Origin: Rapana venosa
Taxonomy: Eukaryota > Mollusca > Gastropoda > Neogastropoda > Muricidae
Assembly (NCBI GenBank): GCA_028751875.1
Contig: CM054144.1
Span: forward strand, 15,711,302 to 15,775,301
DNA length: 64,000 nt
Direction of reading: 5' to 3'
Below the pieces are notes generated by a model. That model made no database searches. It saw nothing but the letters and a program-made list of their open reading frames with translations, and was not told the origin of the DNA. Of the stretch, positions 35,466 through 48,957 are shown one piece after another. The translations under genes and the position numbers were made by a program. The number at the start of each line of letters is the position of its first letter. Position 1 is the stretch's first letter.

Positions 35466-35664
35466 ATGGCCGAAGATTTGTATGATTTCACAGGATCTAC
35501 AAGTCTAGTTGATCTTGTAACAGAGCAAGTGAAGAAAACGCCTGATTCCATAGCAGTCATTTATGATGGAGTGGAAGATAGTTCCTGTGTTAGGATTACC
35601 TACTCTGAAATGTGGCAAAGAGCAGATCAGGTGAGTTAATATTTATTGGGTGTGCCTATGTATA

Positions 35665-35729
<65 letters not shown>

Positions 35730-38700
35730 CACACACACATTATAGCATATATATGTGCTATATATAATATATATATATATACACATACATATATATATAT
35801 AATTATAAATATATATGATTATATGTATATACACTAGATAATTATAGTGCTTTGATAAGTGTTGCCCCCCAAATGTGCTTGTCATATTTCTAATCACATG
35901 ATCATGTAACATTGTGGATGTTTTGCAAAGAAATCAGCTGCAATCTGACTCAACATAAGTTGATTTGACTTTAAATTTAATTCTTTTATCAATGATTGAT
36001 AAATCTCAAATGATTCAATCAGCATCAGTGATGATTCTGACTTTAAAACCTGTGTCTGAGTCATCACTTCCGTTTAAACAGTTGAATCATTGGTTTTTGG
36101 AGAACTATTCATATGTGACTTTTCAGTGTATGCATCAAAGTTTTGTTTGGTTTGTTGTTTTTTGTTGAACCACATATCAATTTATTCTGTCATTAGCATT
36201 GTCATTGTTATCATAATATTCATTTGTTACTTTTTTTTTTTTTTAAAGATATTCAGAGACTTGCAGACACTTGGTGCTCAGAGAGAAACTGTCGGAGTTT
36301 GCATGAAACCAGGCATCAATGTCCCATCAATATTGCTGGGGTAAGTCACAAAGAGGGACAGTTTCGATTTGTCTTTTTTTAAAAAAAACTTTCTCATCTG
36401 AATGTTGTTCATTTTTGCTAGTACTTTTCAATTTTTGTTGTCTTAAACTTAATTTTAAAAAAACCAACCTATTACCTTTTTAAAATTATACAAAAGTATT
36501 AAAGTGAATATTGAGTTGTCTGTGAGAAAAAGAGAGCACATTAATCTAATGGGTTGTGATATAGTATTAACTTCTATTAAGAATAATTAATTGGGAAAAC
36601 TACATCTGGAAATGAAATGATGAAAAAATATATATTCTGATTATCTCTCTTTTTCTTTCTTTCTCTTTTTAAAGTTTTTATCTCTCTGCCTCCCTCTGTA
36701 TCTCTCAATCAGTCAGTGTCTCTGTCTAGAGCTGTGTGTGTGTGTGTGTGAGCGTGTGTGAGTGTCTGCATGTGTGTGTGTATCACTGTATGTGTTATGT
36801 GTACATGTTTATCAGTATCACTTTGTGTGTTTAATTTATATTTTGATCAGCCAAAAAAATCTAATTATTGTTGTCAAAGTGGATTATATATAACACCATG
36901 GTTTTAATGGAGAAAAAAAAAGCATTTAGATAAGTTTTCTCTGTGTCAAAGTTGATGTCGACATTATTTCGAGATGGCGCGCACGCACATACGTGTGTGT
37001 GTTTTGTGCTATTATTTTTGAATCAATAGAGTAATACTACCTATGTTTTGTCAACTTGATTGCTTTTTTCCCTTCAGAATATTACAAGCATCATCCTCAT
37101 ACATGCCATTTGGAGAGGACGGTCATGGCTTTGTGAAACATTGCATTCAGAGGCTTGGCATCACCTACCTGCTTTTGGATGGCAGCGCTTTACAGGCATG
37201 TTTAAAACTCTGTTGTCTACAGTGACTTTGACGCATGTATGGAGTGTGTGTTTTGCTTTCGTTTAAGTGTGGATAGACATACTAAGGTCTGAAGGGTCAC
37301 AATATGAAAAGAGACACAAAATATTATTAATAGCTGATATGGTCGGATTTCTCCTAGAGTATTTTTCTTTTTGGGATTCTGCAGCCTATATGCTTGTTTT
37401 ATTCTTGTTTGTGGGTTTTATTTGTTTCTTTGTTTGTTTTTATTGTTACCAGTGGACGTTAATGTATGAGTGACATTTTGATTTATTTTTACCTTGCCGC
37501 TTTGGTTAGTCATATTGTCATTTCCCACACCCCCCGCCCCCACCGCCATCTTTAATAAAATAAATTGTGTTTCCAGGTGGCTATGGATGTTGTTCCACTT
37601 TTTAGATTGAGTATATGATTTATCACAAGTTTTATTCATAGAATTAGATTTCCTGTTGCTGATAGAATTTTTTTGGTTTTTTTGGTTTTGATTTTTTTTG
37701 CTGATAGAGTCTGTGTGCACACTTGGTGGGAATGAATCCTGAATGAATTGATAATGATATGCTTTTGTTAATATTCCTATATCTTTTATACCTATAGGCT
37801 TCTCCAGTCTTTCTTAACAGCTACATACGCTATGGTTTCTCAGTGGGGGGTTTTCTCATTTGCTTAATGCCTACTCACTCAGAAGGGATTTAGATGCTAT
37901 GCACATTCACTGTATGCATTGATTGTGATGATTTTCATGTGATTTGGGAAAAAGTCTATGGATGGCTTAGAGGAGGGAGGGGTTATGGATTCAGTTATCA
38001 AAACCTTCCTCATTAAACTAATTGAATATCCTATCAGTCCAGTGTCATATCTGTTGTCCAGAACATGGTCTTTGACTCTTACAGTTACAACAATATAGTT
38101 ATCATGCTGTCAGACAGTCTTAAAATTTGTTGTTTGGTAAAAGAGCAGTCATTTAAAATGTGAAAAAAGTCATTCTGTTCATAACAAAAGCACGATATTT
38201 TTTATTCCTTACCACAGAATCTGCAGTCTTTGCTGTTGGAGCTCAGGGTAAGGATTGTCCCCTCTGAGTGCTTGCAGTCCCTGGGGATGTACGTGGGACA
38301 GATACAGGGTAGCACAAGGGAACGGCAGTTGAGACAGGTACCCGACCTTGCTTACTGTATCACCACTTCGGGCACAACTGGCACACCCAAGATTGTCAGG
38401 GTGCCCCATGCTTGCATTGTACCCAACATTCTGGACTTCAGGTATGAAATTGATGTGTATGTTGGTGGTTTTGTGTGTGTGTTTTTTATTTTAATTTTAT
38501 TTATGTTATTCTTTTATATTGAGGATAATGGAATAAGCACTTCCCCGTGTGTATGTGGCTTTGTAAATTCTGTCATTGCTCCCACGGCACACACTGGCCT
38601 ACTCTTATGAAAAGTGGAACAGATTTAACGTGTGCGCAAGATGCTCTGTGTGTGTTCGCACACGGGACCTCGGTTTATAATTTCATCTGAAGGACTTTTT

Positions 38701-41700
38701 GGGAGAGTGGAGTCTGCACTGATGTTAACTCCAGGGGAAAATATCCCCTTGAACGGGAATCAAACCCGGGTCGTCAGATTGCGAGTGCAATGTTCTAACT
38801 ACTAGGCTATCCTGCCCCCGTGTGTGTGTGTGTGTGCACGTGCGTGCATGCATGTGTGTGTATATATGTCTGTGTATGTGTGATATTGTGTGTGTGAAGT
38901 GTGTGTGGTGTGTGTGGTGTGTGTGTGTGTGTTTGTGGGGTGTGTTTGTGTTGTGTGTGTGTGTTTCACATGACATCTGATAGACAACACCGTAATCTAT
39001 AAATTTTAGTCAATCTTTTTTGTATTTTGCTGTGTCTGATTTGTAGTTGAAGTTCATGCACCACAGTATGCATGTTAGTATGATGCAAATGAACTGTGCT
39101 TTTATGTAATTTTGTGTGTGTTTTTTAGTGTTTCTGAAGCTCTCTTTCTTAGGACTGATGGATTCATTTGTCATAGGTTTTATCATGCTATGTCTCAGAG
39201 AAATGTCTTTAGATAGAAAAGTTTGACAGATGATGTGGTCAGTGGTGATTGTTGTGGCGATCTGTATACAGTCTCTGATTCCTTTCATCAACTCAAGTTT
39301 GTTAGAATATTTGTGCCAGAGGTAATGTTGAGACTGTGATGTGAACTTGTGTTTTGTTACACTATTCTTTTTGTTGTCATTGCTCTATACTACATTATTC
39401 TTCTCTTTATTATTACCTTAAACATGACATATTTTATCGATTGAATCACAGATGTGTCTTTGTTTAAGGAAAAAAAAACAAGAAAGAAAGGGGATGTACA
39501 TTTTGTTTTTCCAGGAGAGAATTTCAACCATGTGTGGGCGACATCACTTTTCTGACATCACCTCTCACCTTTGACCCCAGTGTCGTTGACCTTTTCATGA
39601 CCTTGAGCTCAGGAGCTGCTGTGCTGATTGTAGCCCCAGTCGTGAAAATGTCGGGAGAGGCTCTGCTAACCATGCTTACTTCCAGACATAAAGTCACCAT
39701 TTTACAGGTGAGGAGCTTACTTTTGAGGTTGACTTGAGAAAATCGTTGGGTAGGTTAGAGCCAGAAGAGTTGATGTCCATGGATAAAATAAAAGATGGCG
39801 GACAGTGTTGGTTCTATCTGATCTTATTGTTGGAAATGTAGTGCCTTAAAGAAGAGAGAGGTTTCAGAATGGGAAGAAAGATGAGATGAAACTTTTTCAT
39901 GCATCCATGGAAATTATCAGACTGATGTTCTGCCTTTTGATAGAATCTCTATGGATGTTTTTTGAAAATAAACAAACAGAACCAAAACAAAACCCAGCAA
40001 TAACAACAGCACACTTGATGCAGTTGGGTCTGATTTGTGTGGGTTTTTTTGTTTTTGTATTAGATTTGTTGTTTCTGTGTGTGTGTATGCGCGTGCATGC
40101 CAAAGACACGAATTATGAAATAGCTTTGAGAATGTTTGTGTTACACCCCCCACCCCTCCCCTCTTACACATGACTATACTAAACTCTGTGAATTGTCACA
40201 ACAACCGCTATTAAAAGAAAACAATACAAACTCATACAAGCATGCTATTTTTTATTTGTGAAACAAGTGGGTTTATTTGGGTAACAGTGCTGGAGATATT
40301 CACATGATTTTGCATTCGCTCCTTTCAGATGACACCATCACTGTTCAGAAGCATGGATGCAGGAAAGGTGAAGACCAGCTTGCTGAGTGCAGTCAGTCCT
40401 TTGAAAGTCCTGGCCTTTGGGGGCGAGAGGTTCCCCAGTCACAGCATGCTGAACGACTGCCTGCATCCTGACAATGGCGCCACCGTTTACAACGTGTATG
40501 GAATCACTGAGGTGTCCTGCTGGGCCTCCCTCCACAAGGCCAGACTGCCAAGAGGGTGAGGGTTTTTAGCACCACACTGTCAAGCGTTTTAATTGTGACT
40601 GAGCTATGGGTTTTTGTGACCAAGCTATGGGTTGTTGTGACAGAGCTGTGGATCATTGTGCCAGAGCTGTGGATTGTTGTGACAGAGCTGTGGATTGTTG
40701 TGACAGAGCTGTGGATTGTTGTGACTGAGCTGTGAATCGTTGTGACTGCGCTATAAATTGTTGTGACTAAGCTATGAATTGTGAGTGAGCTGTGAATTGT
40801 GACTGAGCTATGAATTATTGTGACTGAGCTATGAATCATTGTGACTGAGCTATGAATCATTGTGACTGAGCTGGTAATTGTTGTGACTGAGCTATGAATT
40901 GTTGTGACTGAGCTATGAATTGTTGTGACAGAGCTATGAATCGTTGTGACTGAGCTATGAACCGTTGTGACTGAGCTATGAATTGTTGTGACTGAGCTAT
41001 GAATTGTTGTGACAGAGCTAGGAACCGTTGTGACTGAGCTAGGAACCGTTGTGACTGCGCTATAAATTGTTGTGACTGAGCTATGAATCGTTATGACTGT
41101 GCTGTGAATTGTTGTGACAGAGCTATGAATCGTTGTGACTGAGCTAGGAACCGTTGTGACTGCGCTATAAATTGTTGTGACTGAGCTATGATTCGTTATG
41201 ACTGTGCTATAAATTGTTGTGACTAAGCTATGAATTGTGAGTGAGCTGTGAATTGTGACTGAGCTATGAAGCGTTGTGACTGAGCTATGAAGCGTTGTGA
41301 CTGAGCTATGAATCATTGTGACTGAGCTGTGAATCGTTGTGACTGAGCTATGAAGCGTTGTGATTGAGCTATGAATCATTGTGACTGAGCTGTGAATTGT
41401 TGTGACTGACCTATGAAGCGTTGTGACTGAGCTATGAAGCGTTGTGACTGAGCTATGAATCATTGTGACTGAGCTGGTAATTGTTGTGACTGAGCTGGTA
41501 ATTGTTGTGACTGAGCTGGTAATTGTTGTGACTGAGCTATGAATTGTTGTGACCGAGATATGGATTGTTGTGACTGAGCTGTCAATTGTTGTGACTGAGC
41601 CATGAGCTATGAATTGTTGTGACTGAGCTGTGAATTGTTGTGACTTAGCTATGAGTTGTTGTGACTGAGCTATGAATTGTTGTGACCGAGCCATGAGCTA

Positions 41701-44077
41701 TGAACTGTTGTGACTGAGCTGTAAATTGTTGTGACTTAGCTATGGGTTGTTGTGACTGAGCTATGAATTGTTGTGACTGAGCTATGAATTGTTGTGACTG
41801 AACTACGAATCACTGTGACTAAGCTATGAATCGTTACTGAGCTATGAATTGTTGTGACTGAGCTATGAATTGTTGTGACTGCTATGAGTTGTTGTGACTG
41901 AGCTATGAATTGTTGTGACTGAGCTATGAATTGTTGTGACTGAGCTATGAATTGTTGTGACTGCTATGAGTTGTTGTGACTGAGCTATGAATTGTTGTGA
42001 CTGAGCTATGAATTGTTGTGACTGAGCTATGAGTTGTTGTGACTGAGCTATGAATTGTTGTGACTGCCATGAATCGTTGTGACTGAGCTATGAATCGTTG
42101 TGACTGAGCTATGGATTGTTGTGATCAAGATATGGATTGTTGTGACTGAGCTGTAAATTGTTGTGCCTTAGCTATGGGTTGTTGTGACTGAGCTGTGAAT
42201 TGTTGTGACTGAGCCATGAACTGTGAATCGTTGTGACTAAGCTATGAATTGTTGTGACTGAGCTGTGACTTGTTGTGACTAAGCTATGAATCGTTGTGAA
42301 TGAGCTATGAATTGTTGTGACTGATTTTTAAAAAAAAATGTAATTAAAATTTCATTTTAAAGAAAAACCTTTTATTTTGAGGATAATGGAATAAGCACTC
42401 ATGTGCTTTTTTTCATCCAGTCCCTGTGTGTATGCATTTGTGTAAACTTTGTCATCCATTCCCACCGGCACACAATGGCCTACTGTTCCGAAAAATGGAA
42501 CAGGTTTTAACAAGTGCGCAAGATGTCCTGCATGCATTCGCACATGGGACCTTGGTTTATAGTCTCATCTGAAGGACTTTTTGGGGAGAGTGGAGTTATC
42601 ACTGATGTTAACTCCAGAGGGAAAATCCTCTTGAACGGGAATTGAACCTGGGTCAGCAGATCACGAGCGCATCACGCTAACCACCAGGCTATCCCATCCC
42701 CCTAAGCTATGAGTTGTGACTAAGCTGTGAATTGTGAGTAAGCTGTGAATTGTGAGTAAGCTGTGAATTATGAGTAAGCTAAGCACAGACAGGTGTAGTA
42801 GATTTTCAACGCACACACACACATACACCTGAGCTCTATTTCAACATGTCATTGTTATAAGTTTTCAAACGTATTAAAAGCTGAATTAAAACCTGACTGT
42901 TCTGTTCTGTGTCTCTAGGTGTGTGCAAGACTCAGTCCCCATCGGCAAGGCATTGTCAGGGACCAGAGTGAAAGTGGTGGATGAGCGTGGCACTGAGGTG
43001 GAGGGTGGAGTGGGACACATCATGATTGGCAAGTTCTTGTTTGCCTGTATTGCCAGAAATCAGTGTGACTCGTTTTTCATTTCGTCCATGTCAGTTATGG
43101 CCTGGCCAAATGGGTGAAAAATATACAAACACATGCATTTTTCCAATTTTGTAATTTTCCAAACAAAAATGAATCTGATTCTAAGGGAAAATCTGGAAAG
43201 TTCTCTGATGGGTTACCTTGTCCCTATGGCAGTAAAGGGGGATTACAAATGTGCAACTACCACAGTGGACATACTTATACATCAATACATAGCGTCCCAG
43301 AAGCAGTATAGAGCACATATATCAACCCACAGCAACAAAACGGCTTCTGACAAATTCTGGTCTACAGATCCATTGTCAAATGCAAAAAAAGTATGTGCAC
43401 CATCAGGGGAAAATAAACAATGAAAAGTCTGGGACTGCACTGTGACAGTGCGCTCTTTTCAGAGGGAGCAGGCTGTATGTTCACACAAAGAAATATGCTG
43501 TGACAAGAAGATAGAAGGATAGTGAATTGGAATTGTGTTGCATAGAATCTTACAATAGCAGCACATTCTGCTATACTCACACTTTTTATCGCCAGAACGT
43601 AGTGGAAGCAATCAACATACTCAGAAAGAGTTAGTTTTAATCTTGTTTTAATCTGTATAGAGTTGCACAGTTTTGATCTAAGATGCAGATGTATAAGTCC
43701 TTTTGTTTTTGGTTTTGTTTTTTGTTTTTTTAGATCAGATTTTCAGTTTTTCCATTGTGCAACTATGAAGTGATAAGATCACATCTGTAGGCTAATGAGT
43801 ACTGAAGAATGTTGAACAGCCCTCATAAGGCCTTTATGGTTAGCAGGGACTATAAACAATAAGACAGGATGTGATTCCCTCTGGGTTGATGCAGGTGGGG
43901 CAGAGAGGGTGTGTCTGCTGAACGAAGAAGACAAAGAAGTTCTGAGGAGTGGAACTGTGTGGAGAGCGACAGGAGATGTGGGTCTGGTGCACAACACTGG
44001 TGACATCTACTGTCTGGGTAGAAATGATCGCCAGATTAAACGCCACGGAAAGCGGCTTGATCTAGACACTCTGGAAA

Positions 44078-44132
<55 letters not shown>

Positions 44133-45788
44133 AGGGCGAGTATGTGTGTGTTCATGAGAAAGAGAGAAAGGGTGTATGTGTGTGCGTGTGTGTGCGTGTG
44201 AAAGAGAGAGGGTGCAAAACAACACAAATTAGTGCAATGTAACACAAAACAATACAATACAATACACCATACCATTCCCGTTTACACCAAACCACACCAT
44301 ACCACATCACACCACGCCACACAGTGCACAAATGCAACATAACTCATTCAACAGTCCAGGTCCCAGTGCTAAAATTAGCATGCCTCTTCCTTTTACCATC
44401 ACACCCCTCCCTTTTTTTCACTCTCCTGGTTTTTTTTACTCTGTAACATTATGGAATGCGCAAATCTGCCAAGTCCAAGTGTGGTCAGTTCCTGCTGTAA
44501 CCACACCTCACCACATCATGCCATGCCACACCTCACCACACCACACCACACCACACCACACCACTCCACGTCACGAATATTGAGCATAGAAACAATCAGC
44601 ACACACTGAATTTGAGCGTGAGTGAAATACTTACCTCATACATCCAGCCACTCACTGCCCACTACCTCTGACAGGTGGCCAGTCAGCTGACCTCAGTGAA
44701 AGACTGCCAGGCAGTACACAGAGAAGACAGACTCTTCCTGTTCATCACATCAACACTGGTGGCTGCAGAAGGAGTGAGCGTGTGCAAGGAGGTTCAGAAT
44801 CATGTGCAGAAGATGCTTCCTTCACAGTATCAGCCAGATCAAGTCATGTCCCTGTCGGCCTTCCCTGTCAATTCGCATGGTATGATTTAGAGGGGTGGGA
44901 GGGAATTTTTTCTGTATTTTTCGTGCCATGAGGCATTTTAAGAATATAGGACTCGATGGTGGGAGTTTTGTTGTTGTTGCTGTTGCTTGGTTTTTGAAAC
45001 AAAATTTGCTTTAATCATTTACTGCTTTCTGCTTTAAAATCAGTGCTATGTTTTATGGCACACTGTGTGTATTACTATAATGTGTAATGTAAAATTCTAG
45101 CCACCATGAACTTTTTGTTAGCAATATCAATGTTCCTCAATATCAATGTTCCTCATCTAGAGCTCTAAGGTTTACCTATTTAGGTAGCTGCATTCTGACT
45201 TTGGGAAGTGTGTCTAAACATGACACCTGTGTGCATGCTGATTTGAGTTTTTTTGTCATCTGTTCCTACTTGTAGACAGTGGCCTACTCTTTCAAAAGGC
45301 AGAACAGGTTTTTAATGTGTGCATAAGATGTTTTGTGTGCGTTCACGCACAGAACCTCAATTTATAGTCTCATTCAAAGGACTTTGACGTTCAGTTCAAG
45401 TTTTTTTATTAAACTGGGAAGAAAGGGTGAGGCTGAGAATCAAACCCAGAACCTCATGGTTTACTTGTTGGCAGGCAAACATCTTAACCATCCTGCCACC
45501 TTCCCTCTTATGCTAGTTAATTATGTTGTGTGTGTGTGTGTGTGTGTTGTGTGTGTGTATGTGTGTGTTAGTGTACACTATAGCACATGCACACATGTTG
45601 TGGGTGTGTAAGTTAAGCCTCTGAGCAAGTGACCATGAGAGTTGTTGTTTACTATGGTTATTTTGTGTGATATCTTTGCAGGGAAACTGGATGTTGCGCT
45701 ACTATTGCAACAGCTGAAACAGAAAACAGAACAACCCTGTCCCTCTGATTCTGTATCTGTGGACTCTTGGGCCTGCAAGCTGTGGCAG
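35466..45788 (+). CDS. AASDH: AASDH exons 1-10: AMP-binding (adenylation) domain
   Basis: Residues 1-542 form an ANL-superfamily adenylation domain. Visible core motifs are the ATP-binding loop [10 protein letters not shown] (174-183), YGITE (321-325), TGD with Asp404 that binds the ribose, [11 protein letters not shown] (hinge region), and NSHGKLD with the catalytic Lys508 at the exon 9/10 join. All catalytic positions are present, so activity is expected. Intron 6 carries the 21-bp minisatellite. Exon 8 ends directly at a (GT)n tract that supplies its donor. Confidence 0.9.
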
Positions 45789-46319
45789 GTATGATTGAAG
45801 CAATTTTGTTGTTGGTGGTGGTTTGAATGGAAATACTCTTTCTTTTCAGATATTATTTACAGTGTGTGTGTGTCTGTGTGAGTGAGTATGGGAGTGTGTG
45901 TGTGTATTGTGTGTGTGTGCACACCTGTGTTAGCACACTTGTGGGTTGTCTTCAATGTAATATTATGCCACCAGAGGGATATTAATTAAATATCTGTATG
46001 TGTTAGTGTCTATGTGTTCAAGGCATGTTTGCCTACATGCCTGCATGTGGGTCTACGTGCCTGCATGCATGCATACATGTGTGTTTGTGAGAGAGAGAGA
46101 AAGAGAGAGAGTGTGTGTGTGTGCATATATGACACATGCATACGCATGTTTGTAAAAACAATAGTAGCAGTTAAGATTCCTCAGTTTCATGGGCTTCTCA
46201 CTCACTAGCTTCTCATTTGAAAAAACAGGAGACACCTGTTAAATTTTTTTTCAAGTAAAAAAATTAAAGAATTGATGTTTGAAGCAAACACACTCACTGT
46301 CACACTCACACACACATAT

Positions 46320-46386
<67 letters not shown>

Positions 46387-48905
46387 CATACATATATCTC
46401 TGTGTGTATCTTGAGCAGGATATCACTGGAGACAAGACGGAAGCAGTGTCACCTGACGACAGCTTCCTCTCCTGTGGAGGTGACTCATTGAAAGCTGTAC
46501 GTCTGGTGGAGCAAGTGGAGCAACGTCTGGGTCAGGATGTCCCAGACCTGTTGGAAATCCTGCTGACCAAGACTTTTCATGAGTTTATCTCCATCATCAG
46601 AGAACAGTTGACCTTAAATTGCTCCGGGGAAAAGAAGAAGAGTGTCCAACATCGTAGGAATGGGGTGTCTAAACATGTGAGGCATGTGGCTGGGAATCAT
46701 GTAGATGTGTCAGAACCACCAGTGAAAATGAGAAAAGGAAGTTCAGATAAAAGTGAAGGGAAGTGGTTGAACCAAGAACATCATTCTATTGACTCACATT
46801 TAAATGTCGATACTTCCAGCCATAACTGCACAAACTACACCACAATGCAAGGTCAGGAAAGAATGGACTGTGTTAAATTCACCACAGTTGCAGAATCTCT
46901 ACAGCGGGAGCCAGGGGAGGGAAAGAAGAGAACTTGTCATGAACTGCTTGATCAGAACACACACGTTGATGAGCTTGCACAGACTGCAGAGGAGGAGGAT
47001 GAAGTGTTTGTGTGCAGTATCAGCAGAGCCAACAATGGCTGGTCAACAGAGGACTGTGTGAGAACATGTTGCTGCAGGTCTGATGTCAGAAGTAGCGCTG
47101 TAAATGGTGAAAGCAAGCTGTGTTCGGCTGTTGAAAAGGCAAACCACCCAGATGCTGTCAGACTGGAACTCCTCTGGGCTTGTGACACAGGAAAATGTGT
47201 TGATGCTTCACCTCTTGTTGGAAGAACAAGGTAATGCTTATTCTTTTGGGGGATTTAACATCTTTTTGACATGACTCGCTTTTTTTTCAGGAAAAAATAT
47301 TATGGGGAGGGAAGTATATCAACAATGTTATTCTGTGGTCATAGACAATTTCAGAAGCTTTTACTCATATTTATTTTATTTTATTTTTTATTTATCTTTT
47401 CTTTTATTTCAAGGATAATGGAATAAGCATTCATGTACTTTTTTCACCCAGTCCCTGTGTGTATGCAGTTTTGTAAATTTTGTCATCTGTTCCCACCGGC
47501 ACACAATCACAGTTTATTTGTAGCTTTGATTCGGCTGATGGGGATTAAGACCTGAAAAGACTTGTTATTTTGTTTTAAAATAGTTACATATTGGTGAAAT
47601 TTAAGCTGTTGTGAATCATTTCCCTGATTCTGTTAAGTGTTGTATAACTGTGTTTGAACATAAAGATATTTTTATGAAAATAGAAATATATTTTAGTACA
47701 CATCTCAGTATGATATTACCATATCAGTTTTAGATAAGAAAAATACAATTGCATTCTGTTCTTAAAACTGAAGCTATGGCATAGTCAAAGGTACATACAG
47801 GTGCTAGCATACATGGATACATTGTCTCCTTGTTTAGAAATAGTATGCTAACTATCAAACTTGCAATCATTGTTTTGAAATTTAGATAAAGATTTCTATT
47901 TTGCTGATGTACATAGAGGTACTTTGGGCAAATACTCAAACGCACTGTCTCTCTTTTTCTCTGTGTGTTTGTCTCATTTATACAGATGTGTTGCCCACTT
48001 TACTTATAATTTTAAAAAAATATCATGCTTTCAATACCGCTAAGATACACATGTTTTAAAAAATCATGTTTTCGGTTGTGATTTTTTCAATTTTCTTGCA
48101 GGAGTGGTAGAGCTGTGGTTTTCATCGGTTCCCACTCCCATCATTTCTTCGCCATTGACGTCTGCAGTGGAAAAGTTCTGTGGTCGGCTGAATTGGGTGA
48201 TCGTGTGGAAAGTTCTGCATGCTTATCCCCATGTGGGAGAAGGATTATCGTGGGTAAGTCTGAACAAATCTGGAAAGGTTTGGAATGGTCTGAAAGAGAG
48301 TGGAACAGTCTGAAAAGGATTGGAATTGTCTGATCCATTGTGAAAGGGATGGGAAGTCTGAAAAAGATTGGAGCAATATTCTTTTTCTTCATCATATGCT
48401 CAGGCAGCCATTATTGTTGTCTGCCATATGAGCAAAAATGCATTGCACTGCTGTTAGCCACCTGACAATTTAGGCCCAGCGCATCCGACTTCAGGATGGG
48501 AGATAGTTTTTATCTTTTATGTCATTCTGGAAAAAAGACAGGAGAAAGGATCAAGAAGGCAGAAATAGACAAGAAGGAGGTGACAGCAACAAAAGGAACA
48601 TGGGAGAAACAAAGAAGAGGGATTAAAAAAGGCAGAATTTGAAGCTCAGAATTTCCAGAAGGTGGGGATGCTATTTTTACTGACAAGCCCCCGGTATCCC
48701 CAGGAGATTGAGCAGTAAAGGGATTAAAAGTTTATTTAATGAATAGTGTCATTATGTGTCATCATGATCAGCTGTGCATTTTTTGAATGCAGGTCTTTTT
48801 GAGAGCAGCAGGATGTGTGCATTGCATTTAGTTTAGAATGGTATCATTTCATGTGAAATTACTGAACAGGTGTGTGTTAGCTCATAATCATGCATGAAAA
48901 TCACA

Positions 48906-48957
<52 letters not shown>

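Noticed and set aside
40504..41694. 396-residue open frame on the minus strand
   Set aside because: Produced by the 21-bp tandem repeat (period divisible by 3); it is antisense to an AASDH exon at its end and has no conserved family.
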